Source: Margaritispora aquatica
Lineage: Eukaryota; Ascomycota; Leotiomycetes; Helotiales; Discinellaceae
Assembly: GCA_007644065.1 (NCBI GenBank)
Contig: VJWN01000004.1
Span: 372,001 to 436,000, forward strand
Reading direction: 5' to 3'
Length of the DNA stretch: 64,000 bases
Below are positions 53,522-64,000 of this stretch, one piece after another (the stretch's first letter is position 1; every line of letters starts with the position of its first letter). Under the pieces are notes generated by a model that was given only the letters and a program-made list of their open reading frames with translations, was not told the origin of the DNA and made no database searches. Made by a program: the position numbers and the translations under genes.

Positions 53522-54838
53522 TCACACCCTATCTTCCACAACATCCTTCAAATCGTCGAAAGCCCTCTCATCCTCATCTTTTGCATCAACAAGACGATCT
53601 CGGGTTGGTATGATCCAACTGTGACTCAAAGTATCCAAAGCCCCAATAAACTCACCAACAGGCTCCCAAGGTGTGGGGCCAATTCCTCTATTGAATCCCA
53701 TGTAGGCCTCCTCGTGTATCCCTAGTTTGAAGCCTTCGTCGCTGTCAAAGTTCTTCCCCTTGTCCCAGTTGCCAGATCCAAACTTGAAATTTCTTAGCTT
53801 TGGAAGACCAATTCGGATTGCATCAAAATACTGGGACCATTGGGCTTCGTATTCCCACATATGAACAGGCCCCCATGATGTGGCAGGTGTAGTGGGATAA
53901 TTTTCTGCGGTTGTTTCACCAAAGCCATAAACATAGTTGACGATGTTACAATCATCCAGGACAAGCTCTTCGAGAGTCTTGTGACTCAAAATCCAGTCAA
54001 GTTGCCAGTCATGAGAGAACGAATAATTTCCAAGTTCCAAATGCTTGAGTTTTGGAAAGTGAATTGTTCGCAAGTCACAAAGTGGGAGATACCCCCAGAA
54101 AACATCTGCATGTATGCATAGAGATGTGAGATTTGACTCAGTTGGCTTCAACCATACAGATGGTAGTTCGGCAAAGAATGTGTGCATCTGAGGTCTAGAC
54201 CAGTTGTTTTCTGGCGATGAACTATCGTACTCAGTGACGATTTTGAGCCTGAGTTCAGACAGCCGAGAGAGAACCTCGCTAAAATTCGGAGATTTGACGA
54301 CTCGCTCATCGTTGAGATTTTGCAAGTTTTTGAGATCGAGAGAGCGTAGTCTAGCCACTGGTAATTCTTGGCTGTTGAGCGTCTCAAAAAGAGCCTCGAG
54401 AATTTCGTATCTGTATAAAACGCTCTCTTCTACATCTTGCGCCCACGCATTTTCTGGATCATCATCGACCATACATGCATCGGCAAACTCAATGAAGACG
54501 TCTTGCAAATTTGGGAATCGACTGATAGAGCGAAAACAGAACTCGATCTCATCTGAAAAGTCTCCTTCTTCCTCCATGTCATAGTTGTTTATGTCTTGGT
54601 ATGGCTCATCCGAGGTGGTGAGTTTTATCCTATTTACATATTTATTCAACTTGGATTCAAGTAGGCTTCGATATCGAGCCTGGCTATCTTCGTCCGTAGG
54701 TGTGACATGTAGCTGAGAGAACAGCCTGCTTGTGGCGGGAAGTAATAGAGAGCGAGATGAGAGGCGTAAGCTGGGAAGATCTGATAGGTCGACCTCATTT
54801 ACAATCAAACTCTTGATCTCAAATGATAGGGCCTCCAT
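53522..54838 (-). CDS. F-box-like protein
   Basis: Single exon, 438 residues from the ATG at 54838. The N-terminus (MEALSFEIKSLIVNEVDLSD then LPSLRLSSRSLLLPATSRLF) matches the degenerate fungal F-box, the segment that docks onto Skp1 in SCF ubiquitin ligases. The rest has spaced leucine-rich stretches (ARLRSLDLKNLQNLND, LSRLSELRLKIV, FPKLKHLELGNYSF, KTLEELVLDDCNIV, LPKLRNFKFGSGNWD), consistent with irregular leucine-rich repeats for substrate recognition. An acidic insert lies near residue 85 (DMEEEGDFSDEIEF) and an acidic tail ends the protein. Such F-box/LRR-like proteins are numerous and diverse in filamentous ascomycetes. Substrate unknown. Confidence 0.82.
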   Translation of the reverse strand: MEALSFEIKSLIVNEVDLSDLPSLRLSSRSLLLPATSRLFSQLHVTPTDEDSQARYRSLLESKLNKYVNRIKLTTSDEPYQDINNYDMEEEGDFSDEIEFCFRSISRFPNLQDVFIEFADACMVDDDPENAWAQDVEESVLYRYEILEALFETLNSQELPVARLRSLDLKNLQNLNDERVVKSPNFSEVLSRLSELRLKIVTEYDSSSPENNWSRPQMHTFFAELPSVWLKPTESNLTSLCIHADVFWGYLPLCDLRTIHFPKLKHLELGNYSFSHDWQLDWILSHKTLEELVLDDCNIVNYVYGFGETTAENYPTTPATSWGPVHMWEYEAQWSQYFDAIRIGLPKLRNFKFGSGNWDKGKNFDSDEGFKLGIHEEAYMGFNRGIGPTPWEPVGEFIGALDTLSHSWIIPTRDRLVDAKDEDERAFDDLKDVVEDRV

Positions 54839-56136
54839 TCTACTATGGGGTATTGTGAAACCTGATTGTTCTTCAAGGTGAAGGCCTGGGGTTCTGCTTG
54901 CAACCTAAGAGAACGACACAGACGAAGCGAATGTCAAGAGAAAGAGCGTTTATAGGTTGAATGTATAGCAGCATGAAGTTTTGCGTTTGTCAAATGCTTC
55001 GAGACAACGGGGTAAAGATTGGGACATTGCTGTCGAGCTGCTTACCTTCAGGTCACCACTTTGAAATCACCTGACGTATTCTCCACTCCCAGGGTCCGCC
55101 ATCAGCTTCATCATGTGACTATTGCTGAGCTCGGCTCAAGATATCCAAAAATGGATAAGCGTCCAAGGGAACACCCGAGGCTGGCGCCTGCCAAGACATT
55201 TAGTGTCTGAATATTTTATGTCTGTCTCAACGACCAACGACCTTCACAATTTTCTTCAAACTTCACAATGAAGAGAGAGAGAGAGTTGTGAAAGCATTCA
55301 AAAGTCGATCAACTCTATCTCGCCATCCGAACAACGGAAATCTTTCAGAATTTAGTCGCCCCCTTTCATGTTTATCTCCGAGATGGTCTTACCACAAACG
55401 CAGAGTCTGGTAAGCCTCTCGACGTGGCTTCGTTTGCTTCGAACGAAGTTTTCCCCCATGCACGCCATGCATACTTTGAAAGCCTCGGACCACCAGTCTC
55501 TGCGCTGTTTAGACAACTGTATCCTCATGATAGGATATTGAACTCGGAGCATTAATGAACTGGCATATGGTTCTCCTCGACTTCTGCCTGATGGCATCTT
55601 TGTTATGCGCTGTACTCCCACCTGACTGCCCAATGCTTCACACCATGGGCCGCGGTAATATTGAGATATTCTCAGTGGCCGGAAACCTTGCAGTTGGGGT
55701 TCACTTTTCATCCGAATTGATCCATACCCGCTCATCGTCTGTGGGGGGGCTTGGGATTTGCATGAACCATAGGGGAAGGCTGGACGATTGGCTTTGGTTG
55801 AGTTCAAGGTGAGTGTGGATATTACTGGATAAGTTTCGATAACTATGTATAAAGTTCCTCATTCGATCACGGAAAATCCCCCGGACCGATGCGGCGGTAA
55901 TCCCAATGATTCTTACCCCCACAAACGCCTCTTCACCGACTGTTGAAGGGCTCCATTGTTGAAATGAGGATGTCCCAAGTGAGACCTGACAATTAGACAA
56001 CAGTCATTCTTTAGCCGGATTCACAAGCCCGGGTTTGCCCTAAGGTATTTATGGTCAAGGGCCTGGGAGGGTGTGGGTGATTTTACACAGTATATGGTAG
56101 GTAGCTTTCCCAATTTACTCACCTCTTTTTTTCACG
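54839..56136. other. Divergent intergenic region before the giant repeat gene
   Basis: Two promoters must lie here. A minus-strand frame of 151 codons (55352-55807) and one of 99 (55701-56000) open from TTG codons and match no family. A GA-rich run is at 55273-55285. Nothing else supported. Confidence 0.45.
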
Positions 56137-59100
56137 ATGTACTTCACCACTCTTCTCTACATTATCGTGGGAACATTTTTCACCGGAGTCATGTCCAGCC
56201 CAAAGATCCTTGCTCGACTACGAGCAAGATTATCCAATGGTCCTAATAGGTTACTCGAAACCTCGAAAGGAATCCAAGGCGACGCAGAATCCACAGAAAG
56301 AGACGACCTTCAGAGATCAATAGCAGAGGCGATATCTGCTGCAATTAACACAGACGACTTTACCAAGGTTAGTGCAGATCCCTTAGTCTCACGTGATGCA
56401 TTATTTGTGCACAGGTCCTGGTCCAGCATTTATACTACAACTGAAATGGACATTTGTGATATGATCATAGACCAGGCTCTTATAACCCTCTAGAAGTGAT
56501 ATACTAACTTCATTTTCAAAGGCTGTTGCCGAACAATTAGCTATAGAACTGAGGCCAGCGCTCCAGGCAGCGTTAGACATATCAACCACCGAGACCAAGC
56601 TGCTCGAAGCGAACCAACAACTCACACAGCGAGTCGACGAATCAAATATCAAATCAGCCGCCCAGATATCCGACTTGTCAACACGGATCGACACAAACAA
56701 TACTGTTTCCGCAGGGAAGATCTCTGCCATTGAGCAGGCAGTTAGCACTATCACAAACGCGCTGGTTGAGCTTGGAAATGATGTCAAAGCGGTGCAAGAG
56801 CAGGTTGCATCACCGGATGTATCTCTATTGACGACACATGGGGAGAAACTGGACACCATATCCTCGGGACTTCAATCATTGCACGAGCAAAGCCCAGCAA
56901 ACATCAGCAAGTTGGACACAATCAGTGCTGAGCTTGCTATCATTAAGGAGAATGCTGAGACAGCGGCTAGCTTGAAGAACATTACCACTGATTTGGGATT
57001 GATCAAGGCCGATATCGAGGCAAAATCAGACGCTGGCTTTTCCGGTCTGAGCACTCAAGTAGAGGCTGTGATCGCTGCCGTACAAGCACAACAGATCACA
57101 TTAGAGGAAATCAAAGCCGCGGATGCTAGCTCAGATATACTTGCTGGACTCAACAAATCAAACGACTTTCATGTGGCCCACGCATCCTTGTTGGAGGATG
57201 TCAAGAGCCGAGATGTTTCCCCAGAACTCCTCTCACAGCTCAAGGCATCAAACGAATCACATGCGGTACATGCAACTGCCATGGCTGGCTTGCGATCATC
57301 TTCAGATACCAATGCTCCAGTCTTGGTAGGCTTGGAGGCACAAGTTGGCTCCATCTTGAGTGCCATCAACAAAATTCAAAGTGAGGATGTCTCGCCTGAG
57401 ATCCTTGCTCATGTCAAGGCGTCAGCGGACAGCCATGCTTCCCATGCTTCTGTCTTGGACGAAATTAAGAGCCGAGACATTGTTCCAGACCTTGTCACAC
57501 GACTGCCTGCCCAAGAGAAGACTGACCTCAGCGGATTAGACACTGCAGTTCAGAACATCAGTGCCTCGGTCGAGAAGCTGGCTGCCACCCTTGCTGATAT
57601 CAAGAACACAGTAGAGCTTCCAGCACCAACACCAAAGGATGTTGATCTTTCACCCATAGTATCAACCTTGGAAGGCCACAGTGCCCATCTTACAGATCTC
57701 AAGACCATCGTGTCTACCCCCGCCGTCCATGAGAAGGTCGACTTCTCATCGCTTGAGGCAGCAGTTGCTAAATTGGATTCCACGTTGGAGGAAGTTAAGG
57801 CTACTGTCTCGGTACCAGTTGTGCCTGCAGAGCCTGTTGATCTCAGTCCCTTGGTTTCAACCCTCGAAAGCCATACGACTCACCTCAACGCGATCAAAGA
57901 ATTGGTCGCTGTTCCAGCTCCTACTGTTGATCTCGCACCTTTGGCATCAACTCTTGAAAGCCATACCGCTCACTTGGCCTCAATCAAGGAGCTCGTTGGC
58001 ACACCAGCACCGGTTGTTGATTTGGGTCCACTTACATCAACCCTCGATAGCCATACTGCTCACTTGAGCTCCATCAAGGAATTAGTCGCCGTACCAGCAC
58101 CAGTTGTTGACCTTGCACCATTAGCATCTACACTTGAAAGCCACAGTGCTCACCTGAACTCAATCAAGGAATTGGTTGCTGTTCCGGCACCTGCTGTCGA
58201 TTTGGGACCATTGACTTCGACGCTCGACTCCCACACAGCTCATTTGACAGATTTGAAGGGTCTCGTTGCCGTTGTTCCTGCTGCTCCGGTCGTTGAAAAG
58301 ACGGATCTTTCTGGGCTCGAGGCTTCTTATGAGAAGCTCGCTGCTACTCTGGAATCACACAGCAGTGCACTTGCAGATATTAAGACTGTCGTGGACACTC
58401 CTGCACCAGTCGTCGAAAAGGTTGATCTGGCTCCAATTATCTCAACTCTCGAATCTCACGGTACCCACCTGTCTGATATCAAGAACTTCGTGTCAGTACC
58501 TGTACCAGCAGCAAAGGAAGTTGACCTGGCACCACTGATCTCTACTCTCGATACCCACACTGCCCACCTCACCGCCATCAAGGACCTGGCCAGTGCTCCA
58601 GCAAAGGAGGTTGACCTAACACCTCTTACCTCTACTCTCGAGTCTCATACATCACACTTCACCGATATCAAAGGCTTGCTTGCTGTACCTGTTACCACTG
58701 CAGCAGCACCAGTAGACATCAGCCCACTTGTGTCTACCCTCGAGTCACACACTGCTCATCTCACAGCCATCAAGGACATTGTCGGCACTCCAGTTGCCCC
58801 AGCCAAAGAGGTTGATTTGACACCTCTGATTGCAACACTTGAGTCTCACACGAGCACTCTCGACTCCATCAAGCAAACCGTATCCACCCCAGCGGAGACA
58901 GAAAAGGTTGACCTCGCACCAATCACCGAATCGATCACGAAGCTCTCTGCAACCCTGGACACCCACTCAGAACACCTTTCTTCCATCAAAGAGGTCGTGT
59001 CCACACCTGTTGTTCCAGCTGAGAAGGTTGACCTGAGTTCTCTTGAAGCTTCTATCAGTGGTCTATCAACTACACTTGGAAGCCACACTGAGCACTTGAA

Positions 59101-62080
59101 CTCGATCAAGGAGGTTGTGTCTACACCTGTAGCCCCAGCCGAGAAGGTTGATCTAAGTTCCCTTGAAGCCTCTATTAATGGGCTCTCGACTACTCTTGGA
59201 AGCCACACCGAGCATCTGGCTTCTATTAAGGAGGTTGTCTCCGCACCTGCTGTTCCCGCTGAGAAGGTCGATTTGAGCACTCTCGAAGCTTCTATTGGTG
59301 GTCTCTCAGCCACACTTGGAAGCCACTCTGAGCACTTGACTGCTATCAAGAGCAGCATTGCTGTCCCGGCTGAGAAGACTGATCTTAGCCCACTCATCTC
59401 GACACTCGAAGCACACTCAACTGAACTTGCATCAATCAAAGAAGTTGTCAGCACACCAGCACCAGCTGCCGAGAAGCCAGATTTCTCTGCACTGGAAGGA
59501 TCCATCAAGGAGGTTTCAGGTTCTCTCGCAGAGCACAAGACTATTCTTGATAACATCCATGGCGTCGTCGCAGCTCCTGCACCCGTTGCCGAAAAGGTTG
59601 ATCTCAGTGGTCTTGAAGCTTCGGTAAAGGATGTGTCAGGTGCACTCGAAGCCCACAAGAGCATTCTCGAGTCTCACACTGCACATCTCGAGGGTATCAA
59701 GGATGTCGTTGCAACCCCAGCACCTGTTGCTGAGAAGGTTGACCTCACTGGTCTGGAAACATCGGTCAAGGATGTATCCAGCGCACTTGAAGCTCACAAG
59801 AGCATTCTTGAGTCTCATACCGCACATCTCGAAAATATCAAGGGTGTCGTCGCAACCCCAGCCCCCGTTGCTGAGAAGGTCGACCTTGCTGGTATCGAGG
59901 CCTCGGTCAAGGATGTATCAGGTGCGCTTGATGCACACAAGACTATTTTAGAGTCACACTCTGCCCACTTGGAGAATATCAAGAGCGTCGTCGCTACTCC
60001 CGCACCTGTTGCCGAGAAGGTTGACCTCAGTGGTCTTGAAACCTCGGTCAAGGATGTTTCAAGTGCGCTTGATGCACACAAGGCCATTCTTGAGTCCCAC
60101 ACTACACACTTGGAGAGCATCAAGACCGTTGTCGCAGCTCCAGCTCCAGAAGCACAAGTTGTTGATCTGTCTGGCCTCGAGGGCTCCATCAAGGATATCT
60201 CTGGCTCACTTAGTGGCCACGCAACTACCTTGGCTGAAATCAAGGCAGCTGCCGATACTCACAGTGGACATCTCGAGTCAATGAAGGAAATCGTCTCTGT
60301 CCCAGCACCCGTTGCTGAGAAGGTCGATTTCTCTGGATTGGAGGGAGAGGTAAAGGAGGTCCTTATCCAGGTCGCCGCAACCAAGGCACTTGTTGAGGCG
60401 TTGCCAGCACCTGTGGCACCCAAAGAAGTGAAGGACGAGGAGATTTTGGCAGCGATCAAGGCCATTCCAGCACCCACTACTTCAAAGGATGATGAAATCC
60501 TAGCAGCCATCAGCGCTATCCCCGCACCTATTGCTCCTAAGGACGAGGAGATTTTAGCAGCTATTAAAGCTATCCCAGCACCCACTTCTTCAAAGGATGA
60601 CGAAATATTGGCAGCAATTCAGGCTATTCCGGGACCAGCTACTTCTAAGGATGATGAAATCCTCGCCGCAATCCAAGCCATTCCAGCACCTATCGTTCCA
60701 AAGGACGATGAGATTTTGGCAGCTATCAAAGCCATCCCAGTACCTGATGCACCTAAGGAAGTTAAGGATGATGAGATTCTAGCAGCCATCAAAGCCATCC
60801 CCGCACCTGTTGCTCCCAAAGATGATGAGATATTGGCTGCAATCCAAGCTATCCCAGCACCTGCTACTTCTAAGGATGATGAAATTCTCGCCGCGATCCA
60901 AGCCATTCCAGCACCTATCGCTCCAAAGGACGCTGAAATCTTGGCCGCCATCATGGCAATTCCAGCTCCTGCTCCTGCTAAGGAGGTCAAGGATGACGAA
61001 ATTCTGGCAGCAATCAAAGCTATCCCAGCCCCCATTGCCAGTAAGGATGAGGAGATCTTGAGTGCTATTGCTGCTATCCCAGTGCCAGTTGCCAGCAAAG
61101 ATGAAGAGATCTTGAGTGCTATTGCTGCTATCCCAGTGCCAGTTGCCAGCAAAGATGGAGAGATCTTGAGTGCTATCGCTGCTATCCCAATACCTGTTGC
61201 TGCGAAGGAGGTCAAGGATGATGAAATTCTAGCCGCAATTAAAGCCATCCCAGCACCAATCGCTGGTAAGGACGAGGAAATCTTGAGTGCTATTGCCGCA
61301 ATTCCAGCGCCCGCTGCTCCAAAGGACGTCAAGGATGATGAAATCCTAGCGGCTATCAAGGCCATTCCAGCGCCAATTGCTAGCAAAGATGAGGAGATCC
61401 TTAGTGCTATTGCTGCAATTCCAGTTCCTACTGCTGTCGTTGTGAAGGATGACGAGATCTTGGCTGCGATCAAGGCTATTCCAGCACCTGTTGCCGGCAA
61501 GGATGAAGAAATATTGAGTGCTATCGCTGCCATCCCAGTTCCTGCCGCTGTCGTCGTCAAGGACGAGGAGATCCTAGCAGCCATTAAGGCTATCCCAGCA
61601 CCAGCTGCTGGTAGGGATGAAGAGATCCTTAGTGCCATCGCTGCCATTCCGGTTCCTGCTACCGTCGTTGTCAAGGATGAGGAGATTTTGGCGGCTATCA
61701 AGGCCATCCCAGCGCCAGCTGCCAGCAAGGATGAAGAGATTCTAAGTGCTATTGCTGCTATCACAATTCCCGCTGCTGTGGTGGTGAAGGACGAGGAGAT
61801 CCTCAAGTCAGTTGCTTCGTTAAAGACACTGATTGAGGGCCTTCCAGTCCCAGCCGTTCAGAAAGATGACGAAATCCTCTCCGCCATTGCCGCTCTCCCA
61901 AAGAAGCTCATCGCTCCTACTTCCGAGAAGGAGACCGAGATCTTGAGCGAAGTCATGGCCGTGAAGACACTGGTCCAGAACGGCGCAGCTAAAACCAATG
62001 GCTTCACAAGCGACAAGGGCGAGCTAGTCAAGAACGGAAATGGCGTTCACGTTGCAGAGGTTGAGGTAGACTCTTCTTGA
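56137..62080 (+). CDS. Giant repeat protein (1,929 aa) with hydrophobic leader
   Basis: Two exons (56137-56367, 56522-62080) give 1,929 residues. The N-terminus MYFTTLLYIIVGTFFTGVM is a signal peptide or anchor. Residues 30-200 are helical and charged (TKLLEANQQLTQRVDE). A first set of diverged repeats follows (about 200-420, SRDVSPELLSQLKASNESHA). Region A (about 445-1365) has about 25 units built around D-L-x-P-L-x-S-T-L-x-S-H-T-x-H-L-x-x-I-K-x-L-V, each ended by a PAP/VP hinge. Region B (about 1380-1850) has 24 clear and three degenerate units of KDDEILAAIKAIPAPxAx. I see no Cys or Trp. Each unit looks like one amphipathic helix plus a proline hinge, so an extended or bundled structural protein is likely. 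No enzymatic motif is present. The family is not known to me. It could coat a surface or membrane, or act as a spacer. Confidence 0.88.
57640..60400 (+). repeat. Region A: 90-, 120- and 141-bp coding tandem repeats
   Basis: About 25 units with a shared core ending HTAHLxxIKxLV. Units near 57890-58260 are 30 residues (90 bp). Units near 59000-59350 are 40 residues (120 bp). Units near 59600-60130 are 47 residues (141 bp) and gain a segment KDVSSALEAHKSILESHTAHL. DNA copies within each class are more alike than between classes, so the classes expanded separately. Confidence 0.85.
60424..61920 (+). repeat. Region B: about 27 copies of a 54-63 bp coding repeat
   Basis: Units read K-D-[DE]-E-I-L-[AS]-A-I-x-A-I-P-x-P and are 18 residues, with some lengthened to 20-21 by KEV or VVV. 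In the first half nearly all are of the AAIKAIPAP or AAIQAIPAP type. In the second half AAIKAIPAP and SAIAAIPVP types alternate regularly. Units at 61037-61090, 61091-61144 and 61145-61198 differ at only about three to five of 54 bases from their neighbour. Confidence 0.9.
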
Positions 62081-63034
62081 ACATATCCTATATTATGAGG
62101 GGAAGAGTTTGACGGTAATGGGTGGGAGAAAAAGTTATAATGCGAAGTGCGAAGATAGTGTGTTTGTTTGTTTTTCCATGTTAGTTTTATACCCTTTGTA
62201 TTCTCGCCCAGTCGGATTTCGACAGGCTCATTACGATGATACGGCTGTTTGTTTAGTTCTGCGAGTTGTTAATGGTGTAATTGGGTTTACCAAACGGTAC
62301 AAAAGAATGATATTTATTGCCTTTCTGAAATTCAAATATTTTAACCTTATCCTTTTGATCCGGTGTAAGAATGTCTGTTGTATGCGTGATATTAGAAATA
62401 CTCACGACTTGAACTTGTGATTATCCTCCTACCATAGGTGATGTCTACGCTTAGAAAACATCACGTTATATAATCGTGACTTAAGTAGCTACCTAGCCGG
62501 TTTACCTTACCTTAGGTACCTCTTTGTAGATATCATTAAGCCAACACATTCTGCCTCATCTCATATATCTAACCAGCACAAGTTAGTTCAATAGTCTTGT
62601 TTTGATTCATTTTCTATCCTTCAGGACAAGATGCATGAACCATCCGTATTCTTTTGTCACATGACCTCTATGCCGTCCTCCACTGCGGGAGTGGCTTGTA
62701 GGGTGGGCCTTCTCCATCTTACGAGGCTGATGGTGTCAACGGCTCGTGTTACCTTCATCTTCACTCTTTACAACTTGAAAGCCATCCTAGGCCTTCCAAC
62801 CATCTCATCTGTATCATCTGCGAATTTTTAGAGAAGAAGATACGCAATACATCTATTTGAACTCACGGTTTCCAGATCGAAACGAAATAGCGGTCAAACG
62901 ATTTGCATTCCGTACCTCAGATATTATTACTACATCTTTCTTCTAGGAAAATCAACTCCAAAAACTTTGACTAGACCATGCGCAACCAATCTGGGTCTCC
63001 CGACTTCCCTTACGATTTCTACCATGAAGGATGC
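62081..63034. other. Convergent intergenic region with TACCTTACCTT motif
   Basis: Lies between the 3' ends of the giant repeat gene and the DUF6594 gene. Holds TTTACCTTACCTTAGGTACC (62501-62520). Small open frames near 62109 and 62631 have no family character. Confidence 0.5.
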
Positions 63035-64000
63035 CTAGGCCTTGGCTTCACTGGCTCCGATGTTACCCAAGAACATGATCACCAGAGCAGCGTATCTGCC
63101 AATACTTGTCAACCAAGAATTATGATAGATGGGATGATACATACGTCGCTGTGCCGACAAAGACCTTATATGGATCGGCATCTGTTGTGCTGGATATGAA
63201 AAAGGAACAGACGGCAATGAAAACAGACGACGTTATTGCCATCGAGAAGTGTGTCATAGGGAGCAGAAACAGAAGGAATGCCGGAATGAGAAGTATGCTA
63301 ACGCAAAGGGTGACCAAGATTGCCGTTGCAAGTCTGTCGAAGGCATCGTTGTCAAAGTAATCTATATGAGGATCCTCCTCATTTCGCATCACAGACACGG
63401 GACGAAGAAGTTTCTTTGAATCGTGTTAATATAGGAGTACAAGTAAACCAAGTGGTCTTCTCTTGACTATGTCGTATGAAAAGAACGACCTACCTGGAAG
63501 ATCCTATTGAGGAATTTGCATTTGTTCTTGTGCACGAGATCTTTTATCCAAAGATGGGCCCAGCTCGAGTGAGTACTGACGGTCGAGACGAAGTCGTCCT
63601 GATGGTGCGCAAAGTCTCGAGTGCGTCCATTGAAATCGCAATATCCAGTGAGATTATAGAAGTATAGATGGCTGCGCTCCGAAGCAGGGCTGAGTGAGTC
63701 GTACTTTGTCTGACCAAAGAAGAGCTCGTCTATTTATGTTCAGCTTCAACGTCGGTACCAAGATAACATCATCTCCTGGACATACTATATATCATAACTT
63801 TCTTTGTGAGCTTTTCAAAGAGAATATCTTGGGTAGTATCCCAAGAATCTTCATGTTGTGTTGATTTCAGTCGGAATTCAGGACCTTCCCATCTACCATC
63901 TTTTGTTGCTTGGGCTTCTTTGAGAGCATCGGCTTGATCGAGGTCCGCCAGATCGTACTCCAGCTCGGTAAGCTGAACTGCGAGCCTTTGAAGCAATCGA
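63035..64000 (-). CDS. DUF6594-type membrane protein, 5' end beyond window
   Basis: Four exons are visible on the minus strand (64000-63786, 63729-63494, 63413-63145, 63095-63035). The start lies beyond the right edge. The domain DUF6594 is a fungal family of unknown function with a cytosolic helical part and a cluster of C-terminal membrane helices. Visible in order are QRLAVQLTELEYDLADLDQA, ELFFGQTKYDSLSPASERSH, the pre-membrane KLLRPVSVMRNEEDPHIDYF, then helices LATAILVTLCVSILLIPAFL and MAITSSVFIAVCSFFIS, and the last helix rebuilt by splicing as TATYAALVIMFLGNIGASEA. All three internal introns have GT-AG ends and restore the frame. Each exon alone would be missed or misread. Function is not known. 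Confidence 0.85.

Noticed and set aside
55352..56000. Minus-strand frames of 151 and 99 codons between the F-box-like and giant repeat genes
   Set aside because: Both open from non-ATG codons, overlap each other in different frames and resemble no family. They could be exons of an unknown gene, but I cannot support joins.
60619..61806. 395-codon open frame on the minus strand inside the giant repeat gene (and a 272-codon one at 58846-59664)
   Set aside because: It is a mirror image of the coding repeats: regular codon use on the plus strand removes stops from one minus frame. The translation is a low-complexity repeat and the plus frame explains the region.
1..64000. Transposable elements, viral integrations or a classic secondary-metabolite cluster
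   Set aside because: No transposase, reverse transcriptase, integrase, long terminal repeat, capsid, PKS, NRPS or terpene-synthase reading was seen on either strand.

Overview
The window is nuclear DNA of a filamentous ascomycete (Pezizomycotina). The evidence is short GT-AG introns (about 45-150 nt) with CTAAC-like branch sites, an intron-containing tRNA-Gln, and fungal-restricted families (WSC, RTA1, DUF6594, Zn2Cys6, GH47 mannosidase, pantothenate-transporter-like MFS). Protein style resembles Leotiomycetes, but that placement is an impression, not a search result. I resolved 21 protein genes (20 complete, one cut by the right edge) and one tRNA. Exon joins were chosen by reading frame, splice consensus and recognisable family sequence.

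Left part (1-18 kb): after 2.9 kb without a supported gene come a secreted WSC protein, the mitochondrial branched-chain 2-oxoacid dehydrogenase E1 alpha subunit, a small conserved protein with a 9-bp tandem repeat in its leader, a low-complexity membrane protein, a large disordered nuclear-looking protein on the minus strand, an Lsb5-like VHS protein, tRNA-Gln(CUG) and an RTA1-family membrane protein.

Middle (18-45 kb): two gene-poor stretches of over 3 kb flank a TLC-like polytopic membrane protein. A block then holds an amino-acid permease, a ferric reductase, a putative amidoligase and a pantothenate-type MFS transporter, which could be a small functional neighbourhood. It is followed by a conserved hypothetical protein with Ser-Glu-Arg repeats, LSM7 and a Zn2Cys6 protein whose zinc cluster lies near the C-terminus.

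Right part (45-64 kb): a GH47 alpha-mannosidase, a small Cys-containing protein, a second ferric reductase of different architecture, an F-box-like protein, and a 1,929-residue, apparently Cys/Trp-free protein built almost wholly of repeats. A DUF6594 membrane protein runs off the right edge. The giant repeat protein is the most unusual item: it begins with a hydrophobic leader, then has about 25 histidine-bearing helical repeats whose length grows from 30 to 40 to 47 residues, then about 27 copies of an 18-residue repeat that becomes a two-unit higher-order repeat.

Intergenic DNA is rich in microsatellites and carries a recurring AAGGTAAGGTA/TACCTTACCTT motif. No CRISPR array, intact transposon or viral gene was seen.
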